Origin: Sarcocystis neurona
Taxonomy: Eukaryota; Apicomplexa; Conoidasida; Eucoccidiorida; Sarcocystidae
Direction of reading: 5' to 3'
NCBI GenBank assembly: GCA_000727475.1
Contig: KL647324.1
Span: forward strand, 434,001-498,000
Length of the DNA: 64,000 nt
Made by a program: the position numbers and the translations under genes. Positions 1 through 10,411 of the stretch are shown piece after piece. Under the pieces are notes generated by a model. That model was not told the DNA's origin. It saw nothing but the letters and a program-made list of their open reading frames with translations, and did not search any database. The first letter of the stretch is position 1, and each line of letters begins with the position of its first letter.

Positions 1-554
1 TGGGTTGCATGGCCGCTGCTGCTGTGGCACGCGGCTCCTGCTCCTGCGTAGGGCCGCAGTTTCCTGCATGTGGCTCCCCCTCACGTGTCGCTGTTCGAGA
101 AGTTCGACTGCTAGACTCCGACTCTGTTCCTCCTTCCCCTGTTTCTTCTCGCAGTCCTGAGACTCCTGCGGCCCTGCCCGCTCCTGCCGCTGCCGTTGCT
201 GCTCCTCCGGATGTCAGGATTGGCAACGCCGCAGGCGGTCGCAGGGGGAGCGGCAGGTGCTGTTGCTGCTGCTCTTTCCGCTGTGCCACGCCGGCAGCGT
301 CAGCAGCAGCAGGAGACGCCGGGGTCAGTGAAGAAGCGGCGCCAGTATCATCGACAGGACTGCGCTTTCCCGCAGCGCTTCTTCTGCTGTCAGGGGGGGG
401 GCGCTGCTGCTGCTGTTGGCTAGCAGCAGCAACAGCAACAGCCGAAGGTCGGCAGATGCAGCACGAGCAGGAAGGAAGCAGCGACGTCCAATCGAACAGC
501 AGCTGTCGCACCTTCCGCTTCTGCAGTTCGTCTGTCAGCAGCCGCCGCAGGTAA
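1..554 (-). CDS. CK1: CK1 exon 5: end of kinase domain and low-complexity tail, cut by window edge
   Basis: The acceptor GGGCGCAG lies just above 554. The split codon AG|T gives Ser, so the junction reads NC-S-YLRRLL, as in CK1 proteins. The domain closes with [15 protein letters not shown] Cys cluster CSCCIC follows at once, then Ala-, Ser-, Gln- and Pro-rich sequence. The frame has no stop for 184 codons and is still open at base 1, so the true end lies to the left. Antisense and other frames here are shadows. Confidence 0.85.
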
Positions 555-3500
555 CTGCGCCCAACAGCAGCAGCGGCGCAGCAGCAAACACCAGCAACGA
601 CAGCACAGGACCGGCAAGATGCAGCATGCCGCATCGTCCTCTCAAAATCGTAGCAGCAGAACAGCGGCAGCAGAACAGCAGCAGTAGAACAGCAGCAGTA
701 GAAAAACCCGCTGCGGCAACAGCACAGCGGCAGCGTCAGCACATTAACAGACGCAGGAGACAGAGCAGCCGCACCTCTGTGGAGGTCCGAAGACTGCACC
801 AGCTGCAGGAAGGAATGTGCAGCGTGGGAGACGAAGTCGACAAAGAGGAGCCCCACCACAGGACAGCAGAGCAGCGGGAAGGCTACAGCAGGTCGGGGAA
901 GCGAGACGGAGGACGTTGAGGAAGAGGCGGAGAAGGACAAGGAGTGACAGCAGCAGGACACCAACAGAACAGCAGCACCAGCAGCACAACAGCAGCAGCG
1001 GCAGGACACGAGCAGCCGCAAGACAGCAGCAGCAGGAAGACAGCGGCAAGAGAAAGACAGTAGCACGCGGTCGAGCAGAAGCAGCAGTTGCGGCCTGCAG
1101 CAGGAGCAGCGGACGTAGAGAGAGTCGTGCGAGGTTAGCAGGGGAGGGCAGCAGCAGCAAGACGAGCGACAACACGAGCGCAGCAACAGGAAGAAAAAGA
1201 AGAAGAGGCGGGAGACCCGCTGCAACAGAGGCAGAGACAGAGGCTGAGCAGTCTGTGAGACACAGGATACCTGCAGTTGGGCGCATCAGTGAACTGAAGT
1301 CCGCGGCAATACGAAAGAAATTCGCCAAAGCAGGGAGGAAGGCCTTCGCACAAGACTTTGACGTTGACGTTGAGCTTCGTATGGGTGATTTTGCTGTACT
1401 TCTCTCTCTTCGAAGTCGCCTTCAGTCCTTGCCAGGGCAGCGAGCCGCGCAAAAAGTAAAGCAACACGTACCCCAGACCTTCCAGATCATCTCTGCGTGA
1501 TTGTTCTATACCTAACAAGCGTCCAGAACATACACGTACACACCTAGACATATTCACTACCCTGTACATGCACATATATATACGTATATATATACATATA
1601 TATATGTTACATACATGCCTACATACATACATACATACGTACATACATACATACGTACATACATACATACGTACACGTACACACATACATACCTACATAT
1701 ATAAATACATATATACACACATACATACGTACAACACGCACATACATATTTACATGTACATATACGTACCTACACACATACATATATATATGTACACGTA
1801 GAATGCATACATACGCACATAAACATACATATATATACACACAGACATACACATACACACATATACATACATATATACATACATACATGCGTGTATATAT
1901 ATATATAGACATTCCTGTGTGAGTACGTTTGCGTGCAAGATTATGTGTAGATACGTACACAGAAGGCCACCAGTCAATATGGCGCTGCGTACGGAAGACG
2001 AGGACATACACGGCCTTACGCACTACAGAGAGGAGCATACGAATACCCGCGTCGCTGCATACGAGCGTATTTGTCAGGACACATTTTGTACACCTGAAGT
2101 GGCGCCTGCCCATACATATATACATGCATGCGTATGTGTACCCGTGAAGATACGCCTCCACATATATTCGTGAAGATGCTGCACGGCATACAGCAGCGCG
2201 CAGGCACAGAGCGAAGAACAAATGTGTGCGTAGCTTCTATGCCGGTTGGTTCCCCCGTGCGCTCTTCAGCGGGTGAGGCGCTTGGGAACACAAAACTCTA
2301 ACGTACCTACCAGCAGCTGTTGATGCAGATCTACATACACGAGACCCACAGATATTCCTTGCCTGCTCTCTCCACAAATATATATATATATATATTCATT
2401 CAGCAAGTTGATGTGAGGAGGTGTACCGCGCAAAGGACGTATCTGTGGAACCTGAAAACTGGCCACAAAGAATGAAGCCTTCCATATTTGACGCACTCTA
2501 ATAGAGACATACGTTCTATCACACACACACCAACAGACATACATATATGTATATATATATATGTAGCTGCCTCTGTCCTGTCTGTCCGTGTGTGTGTGCC
2601 TGTGTGCGTGTGTGGATGAAATAGGCGAGCGTTTCCCTCCACATACATGTGCGTACCACAAAAAATATACGCCCGCCGCTGCCTGCTCCTGACTCTTCCC
2701 AGAGAGAGAGAGCGCGCAGACGGCATCTCGGCCAGAACGTGTGGCCACCTGTTCGTTTGCATGCATGTCTCTTCCCGCTTCTCTTTATCTCCTTACTGTA
2801 CTCAGACAACCCTCTCCTCCTCTCATCACGGCCATCACTGCGGGCCACAATCTGCCGCGATACGGACGTTAGGACGTAGGTAGAAAACCCACCCACAAGT
2901 TCTTGCCGTCTGCACCACCGCTACTGCTGTTGCTACTGCTATTACTGCTGCTGTTGTCACTACTGCTGGTGCTGCTGTTGGTGATCCTCTTGACGCTGAT
3001 GACGACGCCACATTGATAATGCTGCTGTTGCTCCTGTTGCTGCTGGTGCTGCTGCTCGTGCTGCTGCTGCTGACGCTGCTGCGGGTCCTCCTGTTGCTGC
3101 TGCTACTCCTGATACTGCTGCTGTTCCCGCTGGTGCTGCTGCTGCTGTTGCTGCTGCTGTTGCTACTGCTCTGCTACAGCCGTTGCTGCTTCTTCTTTCT
3201 CTTTTCTGTTTTTGCCGCCTTAGAACTTACCAAGGTGCGTCGCGACGGAAGCGTATCTTGCTGTTCCCGTGAGATTCTTTCCTTCTCTGTAGAGAATGTG
3301 TCTGCCTGTGTAGTCACGGAACCGTTTGGCCAGACCAAAGTCAATAATATAAATCGTTTGCTGGCGCTCCCCGCGACCGACGAGAAAGTTGTCAGGCTTT
3401 ACATCGCGATGTATGCAATTACGGCCGTGTACATATTCGATCCTGTCCAGCTGCAGCAGCAGCAGCACACCGTCAGCAAGCGCGCGCACACACACAGCAG

Positions 3501-6500
3501 CAGCAGCAGCGAGTTGAAGAAGAAGACCGACCCCAGCGTGAGACGCGACGCGAAGATAGCCAGTAGTTCCGAGAGAACCGGCAGCGGTAGCAACAGCAGA
3601 CGATGACGAGACGGAGCTGCAGCAGCAGCAGCGGATGAAGAGACGCAAAACGAGGAAGCGAAGGAGGGAAAGCAGCAGCAGCATCGCAACAAGAGCAGGA
3701 GGAGAAGACGAAGCGCAGGAGCAGCAGCAAAGAGAATAAGTACACCAGAAGAAGAAGCAGCAGCAAATCAGCAGGGGCAACGCAAGCATCAGCAAGGAAA
3801 CAACAGCAGGATAAAAGAACAAAGAATCCCTCACGACAGCAGTGTTCAGAGACATGTAAATGAGAAAGACAGGTATATTTGCTTCCACGTGTGTGCAACT
3901 CTGCCAGTATTACCCTCTTTCTGAGTAATCGACGACAGACTACTCTCACGCGTATAGATCTGCAGATCTACACACATACATATATGCATATATACATATA
4001 TATATATTATAAACATGTATGTGTGAATACGTATAAATATATACATATAAATACGACTATATATACATACACAAACGAGTAGAGAGGTCACACATGAACC
4101 GAGTATCTACCACATACACACAAACAGAAATCTACGGAGAAACCTGTGCGCCTCTTGCTGTAAACACATATATATATATATGTACGCACAAGAGGAGAAT
4201 GAATGTAGTATGGACGAAAATATGCGGATACACATATACACATATATATATATATATACAAGAAGCAGACGAACGTCGAGACACATACGCAGGAATCCAA
4301 AAGCAAGTATATACACACATCTATGAACAAAGAAGGAAGTGTATACAAACACATACGGAAGAAGAGTATGTCTATACGTACATATACGGAAAAGGAGAAG
4401 AACGACGTGTATACGTACCTACGGAAGGAGAAGCGCATGAATACACACACGTACACACATCTGTGGGAAGGGAAGTCCACCGAAACACACAAGCAAATCT
4501 ATTCACACACACATACACACAGAGGCAGAGAGCGAAGCGCACGTCCATATAGACAGAAGCAAGGAGCGCGAAAAAGGAGCGCAAGTATGTAGAGACAAAC
4601 ATGGAGAGATAGAGAGAAGTGCGAGTCTATATATAGACACGCGTACGTGGCAAAGCCTGAAGTATAGACACACATATGGAGAGAAAGCAGCCGACAGAAC
4701 TACAGAAGCACGTCTACACAGACATACGTGCAGAGAGAAGCCCAGGCATATATAGACATACACATCTGTGTGGGGAAGGAGAAGCGCAGGTATGTACACA
4801 CATGCATGCAGAGAGGGGAGCGCAAGTCTGTACACATACACATATATGGAGAGAGAAGTCTCCAGAAATACGGGAGCACGCCTATACACTCATTTGTGTG
4901 GAGATACGGGGAGAGGGAAGTATATACATATACATACGCACACAGCAATCACACGCATATATATACACAGGCATGAGGAGATGCAGGTCTTCACCCACAA
5001 TTGCAGAAAGACAGGCCAGGATATACACCCACCCACACATAGACATAGGAGAAGAGAAGAAGCGAAAGTGCACAAACACATTTATATGTGTGAGGACACA
5101 CCATCTGAATGCCAAGGTGCAAGACTGTTTCTACAGAGAATCGTCTCTGGCAGAGATTGAAGAGATCTTCGAGCGAGTGGCCGAGGCGGTCGATCACCAT
5201 CACGTGGTACTCTCCCTCATCGCCGTAGTAGTAGCACACGGGGATTCCCTCTGTGGATGAAAGAGAGGGAAAGCAAACAGCCACAGGAAAAAGAGAAACA
5301 ACACGAAGCAGCAGAAACGAGTGCAGCAGCAGCAGGAGAAAATGGAGGACGCCGAACACACGCGCAAAGGCCCGAGACGAACGCCGCCGCCAAAACTGAT
5401 ACCCGTCACACACGCATAGACAGGTGTCCACGTAAATGAACAACATATATAAGAGTAGTCCCCGTGAATCGCCACGAGACAGAGAAGGACGGAGCACAAT
5501 AGGCAGCGGCAGGAGAGAAGACGAAATGAGGGCAGCAGCAGCGGAAAGGACGGCAGAAAAACGAGCAGGAGCCGCTACAGGAGATAGGAGGACGGCGGAA
5601 ACTGCAGCAGCAAAAGAAACGGCAGCCGCACCAGCAGGAGAAGTGGCAGCCACGGCAGCCGCACCAGCAGGAGAAGTGGCAGCCACGGCAGCGCAGCAGG
5701 AGAAGTGGGAGCAGCAGCAGCAGCAAGAGCAACGGGAGGAGGGAAGTCGGAAGGCAGACATGAGCAAGCAGAAGCAGCCGCAGCCGCAGCAGAGACCGTG
5801 CCCGAGCGCCAGTAAGACGCATGCGTGAAACAGGGCGGGCGGCAGCCGTCCAGATGGACAACACCAGCAGCACGTAGAGAAGACGATGCGCAGGTCTCCA
5901 GCGGCGGCAGCGCCACCACTCCGGCAGCCAGCGGGGAGACAGACGTACGCTCCCGTCGCAGCAGCAGCAGCAGCCGGTGCTCCACGAACGCCGCGTGTCA
6001 GCTGCAGCGCGTGAAGACGAGCAGCGACTGCAGCAGCAGAGCAGGGACGAACGCAGTCGCAGCTACGCGCTGCCGCGCAACTCCCGCAGCAGCAGCAGCG
6101 CAGAAAAACAGCAGTCAGCACCAACCCAACAGGCAGGTCCACTGAGTCACAGCAGACCGTTTCCCCATGTTTTGACCTGTGTGTATGTGTAGTTTACTTC
6201 TGTGCGAGCATACAAGATACATACATACATAGATATATCTACTTTTTACATATATATATATTATATGTTCGTGTATTTATTTCTGTGCGTCCACGTAAGA
6301 TACAAATATACATGCAGGTGTCTCGTAGCGATATGTATAGCCGTGTATTTATTTTCGTGCGTCCTCATAAGGTACAAAGATACACACATATATCTAGGAC
6401 TGACATATATATATGTATCTGTGCGTCCACACACGATACACACATACATACACATATCTATTATTGTCCGCATGCACCTAAGTAGGCGCACGTGCATCAC

Positions 6501-9500
6501 ATATATATATATATATTTCTCCGCGTATGTATATACTGTACCCACTCACGCGGGTATTTCTGTAGGGACAGAATTTCACAAGTATCCACCTGTGTTCCTC
6601 TGTGCTGACGTATGTGGCCGCAGATGCCCGTTCCCATCTACAAAGTGAGCCATGAACAGTCACACACAAAAAAGTCCTTATATACTTCATACGTACACTT
6701 GTGGACACACATAGGCACATGCAGACACCTATGCGGTGTGGTGTGTATAGTCCATTGCATACGGCAGTATACATATATACATATGTGTGGGCACACCCTC
6801 CCCCCGTCCAGGGTACCCACGCACGTCCATATATGGGCGTACATATATGCATTTCCACATGCATACGTCAGCAAGCAGCCTTCTCGACGCTGTCCTCCTG
6901 CCGTGTACACGCCTACGGTCGGTTCTGCCGAAGTTTTCTTCACTTGCTACGCCCTTCTCGTGGCTGCTGCAATATGTTGCCGCTGCTGCGGCTGTCGTTT
7001 CTTTGTGAGTAGGCGGTGTAGGTATACTGATTACTAAATCTGGGGCTATGCCTCAGACAGTAAACACCACGTCCTCTACTCTACGAAGCAGCGCTGTGCT
7101 GTCTCTGCTGCTGTGTGTCTGCTGCTGTGTGTCTGTTGCTGCTGTTCTTGGTCGGTATTCCGCTGCTGTGGCCCCACCGCGCGTTTGCCTGCTGCTTTGG
7201 CGGGGCCTTCCGCTGCTGCGATGGCGACTTTACCTCCTCCCTGCAGCAGCCGAAGGATCCGAGCTTCGTACATGAGCTGCGGGTGCTTAGTATTGACGGG
7301 CTCGAGTTTCACGGCAACTTCTCTTCCGTCTCGCAGATCAACGCCGTCGTAGAGCGACCCGAAGGAGCCGCAGCCAATTCGCACGCCCAGTCGGAAGTAT
7401 TGCCCCACAACAGCAGGGGCCCTACTCCCTCCTTTTCCTCCGTTGCTGCTTCGGCCGCCTGCTACTCCTGCGGCTCTCGGGCTTCCTCCTCCTGTTGCTG
7501 CAGCTCCCGCCCCTGCTCCCGCGCCTTCACTCCGCTCTCCTGCTCCTGCTGCTGCGGCGCCTCCTCCCTGCGCTCCTGCCGTTCCTGCTGCCGTTCCTGC
7601 AGCACGTTCTGTTGCTCCTCCTGCTGCCCCCCCCCCTCCTCCCGCTGTGGCCGCTGCTCGGTCTCTCTCTCCTGCTGCTCCGTCCTGTTCTGCTGATGCG
7701 CCCGTTTCTGCTCCTCCTGAGAGCACACGCGCTGCTGCTGCTATTGCTCCTCCGGCGTCTCCTCCTCCTTCCTTTCCTGCACGTGTGTCTGGCACACACC
7801 GCCCTGCTGCTGCTACGGAATGAAGAGGATGCGCTCCTGTCCCTCGGGTTGCCGCTGAAAAGTTCCCTTCCCCGGCTCCTCCCCCTCCTCCGCCTTCTCC
7901 TGCAGCAGCACGTACTGCGAGGTACATGACTGTGCCTGCTGCTGCTGCTGGGCGGGTGTCTCTGCGTTGTTCTGCGGCACCCACGTGTCCTCCGCGTCCT
8001 GCTGCTGTTGGTGCTTTTCCGCTGCTGCCTGTGAGGCCCCGGGTTGCTGCTGCTGCTGTAGCATCTTGAGCCACTGCTGTTGCATCTCTTTCCTCATTTC
8101 CACCACCCCCCGCTGCTGCTGCAGCAGCCGCACCAGGTACCGCCACCCCTTCTGAAGCAGCGGAGCGACCACGGGCCGCCGCAAGCGCACTGCTACTACG
8201 ACGAGGAGCGCGTTTTGAAAGGGGCCCAGGCACAGCTGCAGCAGTGCCACCTGCTGCAGCTTCTGCATCTCCGCCTCCTGCGTCTTTACCGGTCTTCCTT
8301 CCTCTTGATGCAGCACGACTGCCTGTTGCCCTGCCTGCAACAGAGGCATCAAGAGGCAGCAGGATGGTGCCGGCCCTTCCTCTCCCTGCTCTCGCTGCTG
8401 CTGCAGTTCTGCACAGCGCTGCTGCTGAACTGCGGCGCCGTCCACGGCCTTCTGCCTGCGTCGCTGCTGCCGCTCCTCTTGATCCGCACACATCAGCCGC
8501 AGCTCCTGCAGTAGCTTCCACTCCCCCACAGGCTTGTGCAGAACGCATTCTGCCCCTACGACGACCTCCAGCTTCTCCTGTTGCTGCTGCTGTAGCCGTC
8601 CCACCACCAGCAGCCTGCACGCCAGCTGTCTGCTGCAGCACCTCTGGTGCTGTCACAGTCACTGTCCGCGATGCTGCAGCAGAGGTCTGTCTCTGTCGGC
8701 GACGCCTTACTCCTTCCCCTCCTCCTCTTCCTCTTCTGGCAAATGCAGCAACACCACCTCGCTGCTGCTGCTGCTTCTCTGCCACCTCCACCTTCTTGTC
8801 TCCGTCGTCACCTCCTTTCTCGTCATCCTTCCCTACCGTTGCTGTTGCTCCTCTTCCTGCTCCAGCTGCTGCTCCTCCTCCTTCTCGCGGCCCTGCTGCT
8901 GCTAGCGAGTCAGCACGTGAGACCGCCGCCGCTGCTGCTGCTACGGCAGGTAGTGCTGCTGCGGGTGCTGCCGCTGCGGGTGCTACTGCTGCGGGTGTTG
9001 CTGCTGGTGCTGCCGCTGCGGGTGCTGCTGCTGCGGGTGCTGCTGCTGCAGGTGCTGCTACTGCGGGTGCTGCTACTGCGGGTGCTGCTGCTGCGGGTGC
9101 TGCTGCTGGGGGCGCTGCTGCTGCGGGTGCTGCTGCGGGTGCTGCTGGTGTTTCTGCTGCTTCAGCCGGAAGTGGCGGCACGGCTGCTGCCTGCAGTCCC
9201 TGTAACAAGAGCAGATGTCGGCTGCAGAGTGTTGGCGCCTGGTAAGCCGGACGGGGAGGAGAGGCAGGAGGACGTGAGAAAGACGAAGAAGAAGAAGTCG
9301 CAGCAGGTAAGGCCGAGCCGTCAACGAGCGGGTAGGCTGCAGCAGCAGCCACCTCTCCTTCACCGATTTCTCCTGCAGCTCTAAATACTGCTGCTGTCAC
9401 TCGAGAAAACGCGTCTGCTTGCGTAGCAACTTCCGAAGCTGCCCTCTCGGCCCCGGCAGTGCCGACGTTCTCGCACTTGTTCTTCAGCGCCACCGCAGCG

Positions 9501-10411
9501 GAAGACGCAGGAGAGGCAGCAGGGGAAATAGCGGGATGGGCAGGCAAACAGGAGTACGAGGCAGCAGCTCGGGCAGCAGCAAACCGAGCAGCGACAGTCG
9601 CAAGAGTCTCGTGGTAGTCGCTGCTGCTCGGCAAGCAGTAATTCGGGTAGTGCAGAGCTCGACTTCTGCTCTCGTCGAAGGTCGAACAGAGCGAAGCTGC
9701 AGCAGCAAGGTCCCGCGTTATTTCATTCAGACGGCGCACGACCACTCCTTTGCTGTTGCTGCTGCTGCTGCTCCTGTCCAGCATACACGCCTGCTGCTCA
9801 GAAGGCGCTGGTACTTCGGGTGCTAACAGCAGACGCGAAGGACCGGCAGCCGCTCCCCGAGATAACACCGCAGCCTGTTGCAACGCCGTCAACGCTGCTG
9901 CTGCTGCTCCTTCTCCTCCACCTACAGCGGGCATACGACCCACGTCCCCAGAATGGCCGCCCGGTGAAATCGCGTGTCCATACTGCTGCAAGGGATCGAC
10001 CCCTCCTCTCCGCTGCTCGGAAGAATAAAGCTGCATGTTCTGCTGCTGCAGCAGCATCTGCTGCTGCCGCCGGTGCTCGTGCTGCATCTGTAGCAGCTGC
10101 TGCGCAGCGTACATCCGCTCCTCGTGCTCGACGAGCGCCTGCCGCTGCAGCTGCTGCGCTTGCTGCTGGTGCCAATGCCGATGCTGCTCCTGCTGCAGCC
10201 GCTGCATGTCGTACTGCTGCTGCGGCTGCAGCTGCTGCGGAGCTGCTGCTCTGAGTCCGATGTTGCGTATCCTTCGCGCAGTGCAACAAGACACTACCAG
10301 CTCGGGAGCTATCGCCGCTGCAGCAGCAACAGCCAAGGTCGACCGCTCTGCAGCAGCATCTTCTTCTTCTTCCACTGCAGCACGTGCAGCTGCGAGTGCC
10401 GCCATACTCAT
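1..10411 (-). CDS. CK1: casein kinase 1 (CK1) family Ser/Thr protein kinase, five exons, 3' end beyond the window
   Basis: Proposed join, read on the minus strand: 10411-7234, 5250-5102, 3450-3231, 1511-1271 and 554-1. Every junction is GT-AG and in phase, and the joined frame gives at least 1447 residues. The CK1 catalytic domain runs from about residue 1006 to 1285: glycine loop GCGSFG (1013-1018), VAVK lysine (1035), HRDVKPDN (1123-1130), DFG (1146-1148), the CK1 hallmark LTGTARYAS and then [11 protein letters not shown]1 kinases phosphorylate primed or acidic substrates in the cytosol, at membranes and in the nucleus. The order and spacing of motifs match the whole family domain with no break. 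Odd points are the roughly 1000-residue N-terminal extension and the change of the usual SIN motif to SVA. The four introns (716-1983 bp) are full of simple repeats. The start is the first ATG of the exon 1 frame; more 5' exons could exist. The family call is secure; isoform and 5' end are not. Confidence 0.88.
555..1270 (-). other. CK1 intron 4, CAG-rich
   Basis: The plus strand carries CAG runs through nearly all of it. It is open on the plus strand in some frames but flanked by CK1 splice sites whose joined codons restore the kinase sequence. I see no separate gene. Confidence 0.8.
1271..1511 (-). CDS. CK1: CK1 exon 4: C-lobe
   Basis: 241 bp, residues 1184-1262 with split codons at both ends. 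The acceptor is TTGTTAG|GT, completing Gly 1183; the donor is CTGCAG|GTATCC. It encodes [20 protein letters not shown], then [19 protein letters not shown] and a CK1 C-lobe ending in [12 protein letters not shown]. The match to the family runs the full length without gaps. Confidence 0.93.
1512..3230 (-). repeat. CK1 intron 3: TACA/TA microsatellites and a CTG tract
   Basis: TACA tetranucleotides and TA runs fill 1560-1900. Shorter TA runs occur near 2380 and 2540. A CTG/TTGCTG tract covers 2920-3190 and sits beside the exon 3 donor. No gene is seen; the Tyr/Ile/His-rich open frames are simple-repeat translations. Confidence 0.8.
3231..3450 (-). CDS. CK1: CK1 exon 3: catalytic loop and activation segment
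   Basis: 220 bp, residues 1110-1182 plus one base. The acceptor is CTGCTGCAG|CTG, and the donor CTTG|GTAAGT is an excellent site. It encodes LDRIEYVHG, the catalytic loop HRDVKPDNF, the magnesium-binding [12 protein letters not shown], and [21 protein letters not shown]. All residues needed for phosphotransfer are present, so the product should be active. The usual CK1 SIN motif reads SVA here. Confidence 0.94.
3451..5101 (-). repeat. CK1 intron 2: CAG tract, TA runs and a degenerate minisatellite
   Basis: CAG runs lie at 3451-3830 and TA-rich DNA at 3960-4080. From 4090 to 4990 an irregular repeat of roughly 50-70 bp recurs, built from an ACACATA part and a GGAGAGAAG part. No gene is seen. 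Confidence 0.75.
5102..5250 (-). CDS. CK1: CK1 exon 2: hinge and alpha-D region
   Basis: 149 bp, residues 1060-1109. The acceptor ends CATCCACAG and the donor is ATG|GTGTGT. The G left by exon 1 plus AG makes Glu, giving the family sequence [19 protein letters not shown] across the junction. It carries [16 protein letters not shown], the CK1 hinge motif. Most CK1 proteins have Pro where this has His (LLGPSLEDLF). It ends in LHLGIQM, phase 0. Confidence 0.93.
5251..7233 (-). repeat. CK1 intron 1: CAG block with a 33-bp duplication, then TA-rich DNA
   Basis: CAG/GCA triplets fill 5280-6120. Within them a 33-bp unit with core gcagccgcaccagcaggag occurs twice in tandem (about 5621-5686). TACA and TA runs fill 6190-6860. 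CTG-rich DNA from 6960 to 7230 abuts exon 1. No gene is seen. Confidence 0.75.
7234..10411 (-). CDS. CK1: CK1 exon 1: long low-complexity N-terminus plus kinase N-lobe
   Basis: One open frame of 1059 codons plus one base. It starts at the first ATG (10411-10409); the same frame stays open to about 10756 but holds no earlier ATG. Residues 1-1000 are rich in Ala, Gln, Pro and Ser: a Gln-rich block, then an Ala-Pro block from GCT/GGGTGCT repeats near 8940-9150, then basic and Gly-rich stretches. The last 56 codons are the kinase N-lobe from [15 protein letters not shown] through VAVKLEP to RLLQGG. The donor is GGAG|GTAAAG with GT at 7233-7232, phase 1. Competing Leu-rich frames on the plus strand are shadows. 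An intron hidden in the low-complexity part cannot be excluded. Confidence 0.85.

Noticed and set aside
8647..9384. Leu-rich plus-strand frame opposite CK1 exon 1
   Set aside because: It is the complement of the GCA/GCT repeats. The minus frame continues in phase into the kinase N-lobe, so it is the coding one.
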